Shown here: positions 21,881 through 34,013 of the stretch, piece after piece
Layout: each line of letters opens with the position of its first letter
How positions within the stretch are numbered: position 1 is the stretch's first letter
Source of the DNA: Pseudovirgaria hyperparasitica
Taxonomy: Eukaryota; Ascomycota; Dothideomycetes; Acrospermales; Acrospermaceae
Direction of reading: 5' to 3'
Length of the DNA stretch: 64,000 nucleotides
Assembly (NCBI RefSeq): GCF_010093815.1
Contig: NW_022985554.1
Span: forward strand, 1,148,999-1,212,998
Notes under the pieces: model-generated
Seen by the model: the letters and a program-made list of their open reading frames with translations, nothing else
What the model was told of the DNA's origin: nothing
The model's database searches: none
Position numbers and translations under genes: made by a program

Positions 21881-22262
21881 TCACTTTATAGCTCTGAACA
21901 GGAGCGACGATAATATCTGGGAATAGTGCCCCATGAATGTAGTATTGACTATCGAGAATCCATGCGTCCAAGCCTCAAAACGAAGCCAGCGTTTCTTCAA
22001 CCTTTACCACGGAAACACTATATTATGCCATGATGACCATTAGTACCCAAGGCATCCCTCGACCTATGATGTCCTGATGGCCTGATGTCTTTGTCTCCTG
22101 AGTCCGAATTCGAAACATGATTCAGTTGAGCTTGGAATGGTCGTCATAATTCGTTGATCAAGATACTTGTATCACAATGTCAGCTTTTAAAAGAATGTCG
22201 TACTGATGACCAACATTGTTCTAGCGACTTACTAATAGCCTCTCTTCTCTCTATCTCTGAAC
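21881..22262. other. Intergenic, no feature seen
   Basis: This 382-nt gap lies between two convergent genes and holds two 3' regions. At 22200-22300, read on the minus strand, it contains an open, highly charged helical stretch in a frame different from the neighbouring small gene (see findings). Confidence 0.5.
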
Positions 22263-22577
22263 TCAGTTCGTCCACGCGTTTTTTGAGTTTCTTGCACATG
22301 AGATCCTTGAGATCAGGTCATGGTTTCTGAGCTCGCTTGTAACCGCCGCATGTAGGCTCTCTTGCATTTTGGAAGTTTCTTCAGCTTGTTGCGTTGGGCT
22401 CGGACAGGTACCGTCTTGAGTTCTCCATTTTTTAAATGCGCTGTCGAATTGGACTCTGTAACGTGCTAATATGGAGTCGATCATGCTAGGGTCAAACAAC
22501 ATTTCGGCCTCGTCTTTACACTTCTTCCAGACGGCGTTTTTGGTAGCTTCCTCGGGGGAGATCTGCTCGGCAGACAT
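22263..22577 (-). CDS. Small hypothetical protein, possibly frameshifted
   Basis: An ORF of 104 residues begins MSAEQISPEEATKNAVW. It is strongly helical and charged (KKCKDEAEMLFDPSMIDSILARYRVQF), with no signal peptide or membrane segment. The family is not recognised. The last 15 residues (ISCARNSKNAWTN) lose the amphipathic pattern, whereas the next frame continues it (DLMCKKLKKRVDELSSEIERR). This suggests a one-base indel near 22305-22320. If so, the ancestral product was a longer coiled-coil protein. The start at 22577 is the first ATG giving the coding-like region; an upstream in-frame ATG exists at 22670. Confidence 0.5.
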   Translation of the reverse strand: MSAEQISPEEATKNAVWKKCKDEAEMLFDPSMIDSILARYRVQFDSAFKKWRTQDGTCPSPTQQAEETSKMQESLHAAVTSELRNHDLISRISCARNSKNAWTN

Positions 22578-22828
22578 TATGTAGATGTAGTGATGACCGA
22601 GAATCCTGTAAATGCGATGGGAGTGCTGAGTGTGAGATAAGGTGCGAATGAAGTAGGAAGAATATACCACCCGCTCTACGATGCATCATATATATACCCA
22701 ATATCCGTACCAAATCTTGTTTTGATGCATGGATATTCATTTCTCTGGCATCAGGAATTAGGTTGTTCGTTCCTTGGTCGGAGTGTTACACGCAGTACTT
22801 GCGCTGTCAGAATCAAGAGACCACGTCG

Positions 22829-22851
22829 CCCCCCCCCCCCCCCCCCCCCCC
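22829..22851. repeat. Poly-C homopolymer, 23 bases
   Basis: An uninterrupted run of 23 C residues (a G-quadruplex-forming strand on the complement) directly follows ACGTCG and precedes AAGATGG. Such a long homopolymer is unstable and often mis-sized in assemblies, so the true length is uncertain. Confidence 0.9.
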
Positions 22852-23439
22852 AAGATGGATTTGTTGGCTTTACCGCCACCCCCTACTTCATTACCTGATT
22901 TATCCTAGGAATGCTTTGTTCTCGGACTAGGTATGTATATTAGATCCTGTGCCACCGGGCGAAAGAATGCTGCCCCTTCTTTTGAGAATGTAAGTAGCTT
23001 TCTATCTTTACCACTCTGTAAATTATTCTAATGTTAAATCTTGCCACAATGATGTATTATAGGTAATCATGATGCAGTCATCATTTAAGTTGCAGACAAG
23101 GACAAAGCTGCGTCTAATATATCTCAAATCCTGCCAAATATAATCTCCTAGTATATTATTGGTATTTGTAGACGCATATGTCATGTAAACGCCTATTTCT
23201 CCTATGCTCCTCTCTTCATGCTCTATAATATATCGATAACTGTTTTTGTTTACACATTATATCAGGCATACAATATTCGATGTCAAAACTTCTACTATCC
23301 CGAATGCTCTCAAGAGAAACAGGGCTATAGAAACATAGATTTATACAAAATGATCCATTCATATATCATGTATGTCTCATATGTGTTCTAATTGCCACTA
23401 GAGTATTACCAAGATAAATGAGTAACAGACCGTTAAGTC

Positions 23440-23443
<4 letters not shown>

Positions 23444-23484
<41 letters not shown>
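23444..23484. repeat. (TC)20 microsatellite
   Basis: About twenty uninterrupted TC dinucleotides run from 23444 to 23484 inside AT-rich non-coding DNA. No gene overlaps it. Confidence 0.95.
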
Positions 23485-23487
<3 letters not shown>

Positions 23488-24520
23488 AATATAAATAGAT
23501 GAATAAGAAATTGATATATATAATAGGGCATCTATAGCAATTACCCACATAGAAATTAGCTTTAGCTACGTTACCAGAGATACAGTCAGGGTTAAATTAG
23601 TATATAAGATAGCTATACATGCGGATAGAAAGCACTGCCCGCAAGTACTTTATGATGGAGAGGCTTGGATTAGACTATCCAAGACGGCATAGGCTAGTGC
23701 AGTGCAGGTGTGAAACGTAGGTATACATTTAGACATAGTTGTGGGCGTATATGTAGGTATAGACGTAGGCAAGGCTGCGCGGGCAATGTAGTGTGTTGAT
23801 CTGGTTCAGGGCCAGCTCCAGAGACTCGCTTCAGGCCAAAAACAAGGTGCCGACCATGTTCATCCAATCAATTGTCACACGAGCCAACATCAATCAAGAA
23901 ACAGCCTATTCGCAGCGACGCAAATTACATGTTCTATGCATACTTCACTTCTGGCAGGTGCATGCTACGTACACAATACACACACGCTTCCCAGAACATA
24001 CTTGATATCGTCCTAGATAGCATCGTCATCTTCATCATCATAAGCCTAGCCCGCCTCGAGATGCAGTATGTTTACCCATCACAACCAACTTCGAAAATCG
24101 CGGGAGAGGAGTCTCTCTGGGCATCGCGGGTTCGGAAGAAAGGAGACTTATTTTTTTGGCCGATGTTGCTCCACACAGTTTGTGTATATGCTCTTCGAAT
24201 CGGTGCCATACGATTTTCCTTTCCATGTTCAGAGGTTGGTTGGGAATCCATTGGTGTGTGTATGTTGTATCCGAAGACTGCTGAAATGGGACCTTCAAGA
24301 GTGCTACATCTGAGTCGTACTGGCTGGCGACAGAGAGCGCATTGGGAGAGGTATGAGTCAACACGAGCGGAGCCCGAAGCTTCTGTGGGTGATAAGCGAT
24401 AGTATAGAGAGAGAGCACTTGGTGACACACTACTTTTTACAGTATGTGCTACGATAAAGTCAGTAATCGTATGCATAAATCGATGGGGGAGATGGGATAT
24501 ACCAACGACAACATCCTGGC

Positions 24521-25898
24521 TCATGAGTGCACGAATGTCTTGATAACATGTTCGTCTCTTTTATCCACCAACTGGAGAGTATCGCGACTGTCATTTGTGA
24601 CCTGCCTTTCCAGACTCTCATTCTCTATCATCTTGAAGTCCTTGCGCACCGAGACGTGAATTGGAGTCATAGCATTCTTCAGGCTGGTGGTGTCACGCTC
24701 TTCAAGACGGAGAGCACCTTCTCGTGGGTTTTCTTCTTCGTCATCTTTGCATCTTGTGGTCAGGTGCGATAGGCTGAACACGCCGGGGCGTTTGTGGTAA
24801 CGATTCGGAGTTCCGTCAGAGTAGTCGGGTTCTTCACTGGAGACGCCTTTCGTGGTGAGATGCTCGATTACTTGCTTGTAAAGTGGATACAACGTAACCA
24901 CACAGCCTGCCGTGATGGCAAGGCCGCACTCGACGATGGACCAGACAGCAATCGGAACAGTTGCGTCTAGTAGGGACGACCAGGTCAGAACACGAGCGTT
25001 GGCGAGAACTGAGAGATAAACTTACAGAGAAAGTCAGCATCAGTAAAAAATCGGGTGTATGGTATGCGAATGACGACCGCGCAGCTTGCACTATAAGACC
25101 GTCGAGTCAGCCAGAATCAGCAAATATGGAAAAGGAGTATCCACTTACATGCAGGCTATACTAAGGATTGGCACAAGCATGAACTTCATGCTTCGTTCCA
25201 TTTGCAGTTTGGTAATTAGTACTACCGGCAGGAGGCCGAAGATGAAATCACATAGAGCGCAAGTAGCGCCGTAACAATAGGAGCAGATTGCAATGACTTC
25301 GGGTGAGAGACAATGACCGTCCACCACACCAAGCCATCTCGTCCAGAAGAACTGAACAGGCGAACACTCGAAGAAGGTAACGAAGAGGAACACAATTCCA
25401 CTGAGAGTCGTGACGGCCATGGCGATCCAGATGATGATGCGGTGCACCTTGTAAACAGTCAGGCGGAGGAGAAAGACGCCAATAGAGATTTTGGCGCAGG
25501 TCATGGCGACGCTGTATGCAATGTAGCCGATCCAATAGATGTGGTATACGTCAGTATTCTCTGGCAACAGAGGAGGAATAGTCAACTTATCCTCATAGTC
25601 ACCATGATACTCGTTGGATCCAGATCAGTCATATGCTGGCCCAGCCCGTGGCGTGTTCCCACTATCCCAGCAGTTGTGTAGGTCAGATAGCCCATCTGTA
25701 TACGCATGAGCCTAGGACAGCCGAAATGGCAAATAGAATAATATCTCGTACCAATGAAAGGACCATAAAGTAATCGTCTAAACCGAAAGCCTTGGTTATG
25801 CGAATTCGAACATAGCATCGTAACAGCACAAAAGACAGTGCGAGGGGCCCAAACGAAGCAGCAACACCCAAGACCTGCGGGCCCCGGTTCTCGACCAT
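24521..25898 (-). CDS. PTH11-like integral membrane protein (fungal rhodopsin domain), with a frameshift
   Basis: Exons are 25898-25752, 25695-25149, 25090-25026 and 24966-24521. The start MVENRGPQVLGVAASFGPLA and RITKAFGLDDYFMVLSL are the typical first two elements of the fungal rhodopsin-domain family. After them come YGxGxH-like RHGLGQHMTDL, then AKISIGVFLLRLTVY, ECSPVQFFW, CDFIFGLLPVVLI and VWSIVECGLAITAGC. Seven hydrophobic segments are expected and about seven are visible. The C-terminal 120 residues are charged and cytoplasmic-like. A one-base loss near 25612-25622 shifts the frame between HMTDLD and NEYHGDYEDKL. All four exons otherwise join in phase, so this is a single lesion or a sequencing error. 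Relatives include Pth11-type receptors, but most of the family has no known ligand. Confidence 0.8.
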
Positions 25899-27394
25899 GA
25901 TTGTGAAAGAAGGAGTAAGTCAGATATTGGAGCCGGATGAACACGTCTGGGACTCGTAGAGAGTGGCCACAAGATAGAGATCTAATGTTCCATGGGCGAA
26001 GAGGATTGCAGGTAGTATATATGGTGGTGGACAGGGGCCATTGCGCGGGTACATAATGGTGAGCCTTTTTGATCCTTCTTCGAATGCACGTGACAGTCCC
26101 TAGTCTCATGCACTTGACAGTCTCTAGTCGCTGGGATCATACCACCGACAAATGGCGTTGCAAAACGGGCAGTATTAGGTTTCATGGCTTGTGGCGGTAG
26201 TTTTAGTCTGGAGGTTTTGTGGGGAGCGGGTCGGCGCTGACTAGGTAGGTAGAGCCGGATCTGGAAGCGGGTCAGGCCATTTGGTAATGCCCATATCATT
26301 TACCGAGAAGTCAACGGCGCTCTCACAATACCTGCATATGTCTGTTCTTCGTAATAATGCGCAGGGACTGTAAAGGGTTCGCTGCGGTAGTTGCGATGTC
26401 ACTAGACAGGCCCTATTGGTGCTTACTTAAATTCTTGTTTTTTTATGGATCAGCTCAGGTCCGTTATGCATTTGATGGGCCGGGGAGGGCTGTTATGGCT
26501 GTAAAGCTTGTCGATCAGCTTCAGGTCTCGTGGCGCTCAGAATTCACATATCAGTAAGTACTAAAACGAAAGAAGAAAAAGCTAAGCTCATTCACGCGTG
26601 CCATCGTGCCAGGTGCCTTAAGATTTCCCGGCACGTCTCGCCCCCTGCGCCTGCCCACTTCTTACTAGCTAGCCCTACACGCATCCGAAATCCAGGACAT
26701 CACTGAGATCACTCGAGCGTGGAGTGTCACTGGGTCAGTGTGTATACCATCACTATGCTATGTAGCCTCAGACTTGCAGGTACAGGGATGTTTCCCTGCC
26801 TTCCTCCCGTGGCTCCACTTGGGTAACCAGTCAGATTTCATCGTAGGGCCAGTAAAAAAATCTATTTTGGTTGTCACTCATCAGGCCACACTGCCACACA
26901 CTCGTAGAATTCAACCAGATCCTGTTCGTACTTGGCCATTGCTCGAGAAAGATCAAACATGCATGAACTCTAGCAGGAAAACCACTCTCTGGCCCCACCA
27001 GACAGCAACTTTCCTGCTGGATGAAATAGGAAAATTCGTGACCATGCATCGCACAGCTGTGAATGTAGTACGCGAATCGTGAGAGGTGAGAGGGAAACAA
27101 ATAATTGTGATGCCAAGACGCACAATGGATTCGACTGTAGCCATGTCTCCATTATCTGTGTGGACTAGTAATTCGCTAATTAATTAGTCTTGTTGTTGAC
27201 CAGTGGAAAGGGCTGCTCCAAGCGGCGCTAACACCACAAAGTGCCTCCGCCAGGGACGTTGGCTTGTACCACTATCACCATCTACGATGAACATGGCTAG
27301 CTCATATTCGCACCGCTGTCTGTCGTGCACAGACGTAAACATTCTGGTCGAACGGACAGCCCAAGAGCTGGTTCTGTATCTGGATCATGTTTCT
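25899..27394. other. Intergenic, no feature seen
   Basis: This 1.5-kb gap lies upstream of the membrane-protein gene and downstream of the two-exon gene at 27395. Short open frames occur on both strands, with no motif or codon pattern worth naming. No repeats, transposon ends or RNA genes were seen. Confidence 0.55.
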
Positions 27395-28333
27395 TTACTG
27401 CATACGTTCCTGCAACTCCTGTAGAGTCAAAATAGGCGTGGGATCTTGACCAGAAAGGTTGCTAGTCAGACGTGTTAGAAGTCGTGACCAATGTACATTG
27501 CAAGGTTTGAACAACCTTAGCAAAGCTGGAAGGAAGATACCCACAGTGATGAGCTTTTTCTCCAAATTCTCGACTGAGACTGAACGATTGCACAAGCTTG
27601 CGCACCCCCGGACTTCCTCCATAAAGTACATTATGATCACACGTTTCGCGTGATCACAAATTATCATGTAGCCTGCTTCGTCCACCGCAGTGCGATGATA
27701 CACCGGATCGTTGACAGTCCACCTATGGACTGCCCAAGTAAGCATTGCCAGATATGTATCCTCGCCGGCGCAGAGGGCAGGGTCGGAGCGCACAGCTTCT
27801 ACCAATACAGTCTGGATCCTGTCCTGGCAAAGCTCGGCAACATCGAGTGCTGTCTTATTCGCCCAGAGGTTCATTGATGCCACAGCAGGTCGTTTGAAAT
27901 GCTACGGAATCAGCTTACAGCGTCAACCGTCATCATCCTCTGCATAACTGGGGCGAACAATACACCATCTCACCTCGATCATGTTGGCAACTTTGCTCTG
28001 CTGTATATCGTGGTTCCTGCCATTCATAATTGCCAAAGACCGGTAATTTCCAACAACGAATCTCTCCAATATTCTGATCCGGTCTGCGTTCGTCGAGTTT
28101 TAGGGGTATTTCCTGGTATCTTCTCCAAGCCACATGGCTGTGAAGACGGATTGAAGCATTTTCAGATGGTCAAGGTACAGAGGCGATGCACCGTTGCTGT
28201 CATCGATCGTCATCCTGAGTCCATTCTCAATATTGTTATATACATAGGCGAGTAGCGTACCAGGTGTAGGTCGGGCGAAGTTTGAGGAGGGCGCTGACTT
28301 GGCATGAGACTGACTTGTCTCGCCTGCTGACAT
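27395..28333 (-). pseudogene. Uncharacterised two-exon gene with one internal stop
   Basis: Reading from ATG 28333 (MSAGETSQSH), exon 1 runs to 27974 and exon 2 from 27901 to 27395. The donor GAG|GTGAGA and acceptor CGTAG fit, and the phase is zero. The joined frame is 288 codons with a single TAA at 28102-28100. On both sides of the TAA the same frame looks coding: ASPLYLDHLKMLQSVFTAM before it; RIRILERFVVGNYRSLAIM and ANKTALDVAELCQDRIQTVLVEA after it. The family was not recognised, and there are no membrane segments or zinc motifs. It may be a recently killed gene or a gene with an unrecognised intron around the TAA, but no usable donor/acceptor pair was found there. Confidence 0.4.
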
Positions 28334-29055
28334 GTTGCTTTGATAGACCAAGGTATAGTGAACTGGCTGGACTAAACGTTATCGTGCAAAAGGCAAGAAT
28401 ATTGTACAATAAATGCTGAATGGCTAATGAGTGTACGGAGCCCGAGACAACTCGAAAGCGTGAGCGACGTATAGTATATCTGACCTCTCTCACGGCTGAA
28501 AATAAGCTCCATGGTGTAGGTAGCAGTTTCCACCTCTGAACTACGTACATGCCGAGCATGTAACGGCGCCTCTAATCTGACTTGGTATTTCGGTCTTGTG
28601 ATGACTTTTTGTGCTCAGTCTCATTTCGGATGTCTATACACTGGCGCATAGCAATCTGCCTAGCCAACGGCGAACATCACGATAAGAACATTTTAGGCCA
28701 TGATTCTGTCAGCATTAAGTAAAAGCTATTCAAGTTTCCTCTTCTAAGGACCCAGATAGATGTGAGCAGTACGAACATTTACAGGCCGTGCATGGGCAGA
28801 CCAAATCCCTGATAGCTGAAGAGTGCGGCAAGAGGTCGTGTACTTATTAGCCATTACTCGGTATAGAGCACCGGAAAAGATGCGGCGGGATCGCCTTGGC
28901 ACAGAAAGTACCTGCAATATATCATATTGGTACAACCTATAGGAAAAAATACTGTAAGTCTATTACACGTGATTCTGGAAACTCATCTCCAGAACAATAC
29001 AATACATTAGTTTGCGGAATCTATGCTTTTCCAACAGCTTGAAGTAGTACTCATC
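28334..29055. other. Intergenic, no feature seen
   Basis: This 722-nt gap lies between the start of the broken two-exon gene and the 3' end of the UMP-CMP kinase gene (both minus strand). It should hold the promoter of the former and the 3' UTR of the latter. No ORF or repeat can be supported. Confidence 0.55.
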
Positions 29056-30054
<999 letters not shown>

Positions 30055-31538
30055 GACAGCTGACCTGGTAGCGTTCAGGTGACAATGAGTATCTCCTTTG
30101 TTTGAAGGCTACCTGGTAATTATAGCTGCAGCTGCGCCTATAAAGCTTGGGGTTTACGATGGGCAAGGGTATTACTCGATACTAACTTCTTTTGTTCTAC
30201 GCGACTGCTGAGTAATTATTAAGCGAAGCAGACTTCAATCGGTTCTCCTAGCTAAAGTCACACTTCTTTAGCAACCTCGCAATCACTCGCGAACAATGAT
30301 GTCAATGGCTCTGACCATATTTTGCGACCATGCATACCTGCTCAATACCCACTCAAACCTAGTTCTTGTAACCTGACTACCATATATAGGTCAGCGACGT
30401 GGACATTCCCGTACATACTCGATTTCTACCGTACGCAAACGTCAAGCTACATGCAGGAGCGAGATACGAGGTCGACATATAAGAGCATGGAGATCAGAAA
30501 GTAGTAAATGGTATCGTGTCGCACTTTACGAGCTTGGCTGCACGTTGGTCCACAAGCACGCCGAGCCTGCGCTCACCGCGCTCGTAGCCCAATATCCGGT
30601 TACGAGACTTGCATTCGTCCAATGGTGCAAGTTATGGCTGTGTTATCGGCATCATGTCTGCTTGCTTGCTTGCGGTGGTGGAGTGGTTTTGCTGTCAAAT
30701 AACCCTGTTAAAAGACGCTTAACCGGTCAGAAATTCTTGAACGTTGTGAAACTTTCCGAGAAATATTCTGGTGATACGCTCCCGCCTATTTAAGCTACTT
30801 GGGGGTGGATCATAACTAGGGTGGGTGAACATAAGCGATGTACGCTATGACCATCCCCCGGCGTTCGCAATTCTGGCGTCATACGGTGGACGTTTGGATC
30901 CATTTCCTTCGGGATCTGAAGAAAACCAAGGGGATCGAATCGGCCATTCGCGGCTTTAATATGAATCTCTCCTGAGTTTACGACCCAGCACTGCTACGGC
31001 ACTGCTGGGGGGCTTTTGCTGCTTGCTGCGCCGACTCGAGAAGAGGATTTGGACGGTATGGCAGCTGTTCGAGAGAGTCGGCGTTCGACTTTTTGCGGTT
31101 ACAACTCTGTTCGAAAATGAACGTGTGATCTAGCTGCCTTGTGCTTTTGCCTACGCTCGTCTCTAGCTTCTGTGGTTTGAGCAATATGACTGCTTCTGCA
31201 TAATATGTAAGATATGTCACAACCATTTACTTTGCATTGCCATTGCCATGATGCCATCAGCTGAATAGAATGAGGTGGTTGGTAACCAACCCCCAGAAAT
31301 GTACACGCGAAAGTGCGCTATATGTAAAATCTATTCACGGGCGGGGTCGTGCTTTCTACTTGTGTGCTATTGACACTCTTCTCAATAGCTTTTCCCCAGT
31401 TTCAGCTGAGTCTCGAACAGCTCAATTCTGGTACAGCGCTATTTAATCTCTCCTACAGGGTCTACTTGCACACCCATCCTCCACCACAAATACCGAATCT
31501 CCTAAGCAGTCGAATTTGCCTCCTAGTAGCATTTCATC
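30055..31538. other. Intergenic, no feature seen
   Basis: This 1.48-kb gap lies between two divergent genes and should hold both promoters. An imperfect run CTGCTACGGCACTGCTGGG / CTTTTGCTGCTTGCTGCG is seen near 30990-31025. Nothing else of note, and no ORF with a recognisable motif. Confidence 0.55.
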
Positions 31539-32687
31539 ATGCCTCCCCCCAAAATTGCCTCTAACCAAGCGGAAGCCCGCAAAACAAAAACTGAGTGTGT
31601 CATCTTACCGCGTCGGAACAACAAACCACCACTACTGACCGTACCAAGCAAGCCACGCAAGCAAGTTGGATTCTCCGACCTACCTGGAGAAGTGCGGAAC
31701 CAGATTTATGGCTATTACTTTCAGAAGCGTTCTCGTGTCGAGCTACACACGGTTCCAAAACGCACAACACGAAAGAACCCGCTCCCTCGCAAGTCCAATC
31801 AAACGTTCATCTTCGTGAGCCCGACGGCGGACTCAAGGAAAGTGGTCTATTCACCGAAGAAGCCATCAGCACAATCAACAGTACACATCACTCGTCCGCT
31901 CTTCAAAAGCTGTCACAAGATCAGAAGCCAGTATCACGATACAAAATGGTCCAGCTCAATCGGTGCGCTGTTCCTTGTCAGCCGTCAGCTCTACGAAGAG
32001 ACTATACATTTCCACTACGTTAACACCACCTTCGTATTCGACACCAGCAAGCGTCTCCGGTCTTTTCTGACTCACGTCTCTACCGAGCGTCTCTCCGCCA
32101 TCCGGAATATCGAGGTCAAGCACATATCCTACGGCGAGCCTCAACATCCCCGCGATTGCGTATACAAGAATAAACACGACGAGAAATGGGAGGTTCTCTG
32201 CGCTGACACTGCCCGGCTTATGCCCAGTCTGCGCTCCTTGGTCGTGTCCTGGCACGTTGTCGAATGCCCCATGCGCTTCGAGGTGACGGAAGAATGGCTC
32301 AAGCCGCTCTGGGCATTCAACGTGCTTAATAAGTCTACAACCCCGTCAGAACTTCGTCACCTGAAGCGAAGTCATGATATCGTCCAAGATACCAAAATTC
32401 TGCAGTCAGCCGTACGCGAATCACCGTTCAAGATGCGGGTGCGGTTTTCAACATTCGCAGATGCAGCGCATCGGTATCAGCTGAAGAAGTATCAGATTGA
32501 CCCGCGGCTCACAGCGGCGTATGATGCTCTGAAAGGAAGGTTCGAACAGGCAATCGGATACGTGGTTGCTGGATGGACTATGAAGGACGCTATCTGGGTG
32601 TACAAGGAAGTGTATCGCCAGCGGCACATCATGTGGGTCGCAAACTTGAACTTGAATGAGCCATTGGCGATCTTCATAGAGGATTGA
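31539..32687 (+). CDS. F-box-like / DUF7730-type hypothetical protein
   Basis: A single exon encodes 382 residues. The N-terminal 45 residues are basic and low in complexity (MPPPKIASNQAEARKTKTE). The segment VGFSDLPGEVRNQIYGYYF (about 44-62) is the F-box-like helix pair common in fungal proteins. GALFLVSRQLYEETIHFHYVNTTFVFD (about 142-168) is the second conserved element of the group. LSAIRNIEVKHI and ADTARLMPSLRSLVVSWHV follow. Family knowledge: this large, lineage-expanded family in Dothideomycetes is mostly uncharacterised; some members may act as substrate receptors of SCF ligases. The C-terminal 120 residues are well formed but unrecognised. No frameshift seen. Confidence 0.75.
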   Translation: MPPPKIASNQAEARKTKTECVILPRRNNKPPLLTVPSKPRKQVGFSDLPGEVRNQIYGYYFQKRSRVELHTVPKRTTRKNPLPRKSNQTFIFVSPTADSRKVVYSPKKPSAQSTVHITRPLFKSCHKIRSQYHDTKWSSSIGALFLVSRQLYEETIHFHYVNTTFVFDTSKRLRSFLTHVSTERLSAIRNIEVKHISYGEPQHPRDCVYKNKHDEKWEVLCADTARLMPSLRSLVVSWHVVECPMRFEVTEEWLKPLWAFNVLNKSTTPSELRHLKRSHDIVQDTKILQSAVRESPFKMRVRFSTFADAAHRYQLKKYQIDPRLTAAYDALKGRFEQAIGYVVAGWTMKDAIWVYKEVYRQRHIMWVANLNLNEPLAIFIED

Positions 32688-32962
32688 GGGTGTGCTTGGT
32701 TTTGCTGTGATTCTTACAAGAGGAGGTTTGTCTCGGTTGTTACACGGAAGTACACATCAACAAAGAGACACAATCGCAACGAGAAGTGATTTGAGTATAG
32801 GGATAGCGAAGCTCCACGATGAATCTGAAAGTTATAGTAGCTCCATACGATTGACCGAGAAGAGTCTTTTCGAAGCTTCGAATTAAATAGGCTTGCTATG
32901 ATCTCTATTCATTTTCCATCGCGCGCCGATATGCTTCAACTACAGCAGTACAGAGTACACGC

Positions 32963-34013
32963 TCAAGTCTCCATCTTCTCCTCGTCTTCATCATCGTCAC
33001 CCTCAATCGCCTTCTTAGCCAACTTCTCTGCCTCCTCCCTCAGATCTTTCGGCACCTCCTCAAATCTTCCCTTGGTCGGTCCAGCCAACGAGCTCACCCA
33101 GCACATTTCCAGCTCAAACTCTTTATCTTTGCTGTCCTCGTGCGCCACGTAGATGATTCTCGCCGCTTCCTTGATCCCCTGCTCCAGACTCAGCTCTCCT
33201 GCCGCTAGATCAAGCTTCTCCAGCTCGCTCTTCGCACTCTGCCGTCCCTTGCCCGTCGCCGCACCGTAGTATGCCCAATACATCCCGCTCGGCTCAATCA
33301 TATACAGATATGGTCCACCCTTCTTCTTAATGTCCTGCTTGCCACCCGCACCTATACTTGGGCCTGAGCCAACTTGTCCGTCGACACCAACCTCTGCCTC
33401 ACTGTCCCAGCCGGCAATGATGGACGTCACGCCGAATGGTCGTACAGACGAGAACAGTGTGTACGCTTGTGTGTATTGGCCCATGCGGTCAGCGAGCGCA
33501 GAGACCGGAATGGGCGCTTTGTACATTTGGCGCCAAGAGGCAGCTTCTTCCCGAGAGCGTGAGACAAAGTGGCGTGCATCGGGCAGAAGGCCAGAGGAGA
33601 CCTGAGTGACGATGTGTTAGTGGTTGATGTTTCGTATCTCTTACAGGATGGGCAACGTACGACTCCCATGTTGCGGTCGATGGTCGATATCCGCTTGTTG
33701 GCGTTGGGCTTGAGCAACTTGCTGGTGACGAGCTTTTCGAGCGCAAGCACGACGCCATCCTTGCATCTTATACCGATTGCAGTGCCACCGTTCTCAACAG
33801 CCTTAACAGCGTATTCAACCTAGTGTACTGTGTAAGTATAGATGTTGGAGCTTCATGGAAGCTAGAGTGAGGGAGATTGTACTTGGAAGTTGCGGCCATC
33901 AGGCGAGAAAACGGAGTTTGTCAGGTCATAGCCCGTTCCTATGGACGTCTTTGGAAGGGTTTAGCCTCTGAGGAAAAGATCGTTAGGTTGGAAGTGTTAC
34001 CATGTTGGCTGAG
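32963..34013 (-). CDS. PRE10: 20S proteasome subunit alpha-7 (PSMA3/Pre10)
   Basis: Exons are 34013-34011, 33948-33883, 33819-33661 and 33601-32963, giving 288 residues, the same length as the yeast orthologue. Exon 1 contains only the ATG. Exon 2 encodes the alpha-subunit signature [19 protein letters not shown], continued by [23 protein letters not shown] in exon 3. Further markers are [50 protein letters not shown] and [22 protein letters not shown]. The acidic tail ([10 protein letters not shown]) is typical of alpha-7. Role: non-catalytic outer ring of the 20S core, gating substrate entry and docking regulators. The ATG at 34013 was chosen because the following GTAACA donor and AAAG acceptor give M-TSIGTGYD in frame; no ATG exists in exon 2 before the signature. 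Confidence 0.95.

Larger units (their letters stand above)
22578..24520. other. AT-rich gene-free stretch with simple repeats
   Basis: This is the longest AT-rich segment of the window, with many TATA/ATAT tracts especially at 22900-23650. It holds the 23-C homopolymer at 22829-22851 and the (TC)20 microsatellite at 23444-23484. Open frames of 130-176 codons overlap on both strands at 23872-24524, but none carries a recognisable motif and they mutually exclude each other. I see no intact gene, transposase or reverse transcriptase. Confidence 0.6.

Noticed and set aside
23872-24524. Overlapping open frames of 130-176 codons on both strands
   Set aside because: They exclude one another, lack motifs, and have no splice support; probably chance.
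27631-27655. Near-perfect hairpin TGATCACACG / CGCGTGATCA
   Set aside because: One mismatch, short, and inside a coding frame; no sign of a regulatory or mobile role.
30978-31226. 82-codon minus-strand frame
   Set aside because: Its low-complexity end comes from a CTGCTG-rich stretch, and nothing else supports it.
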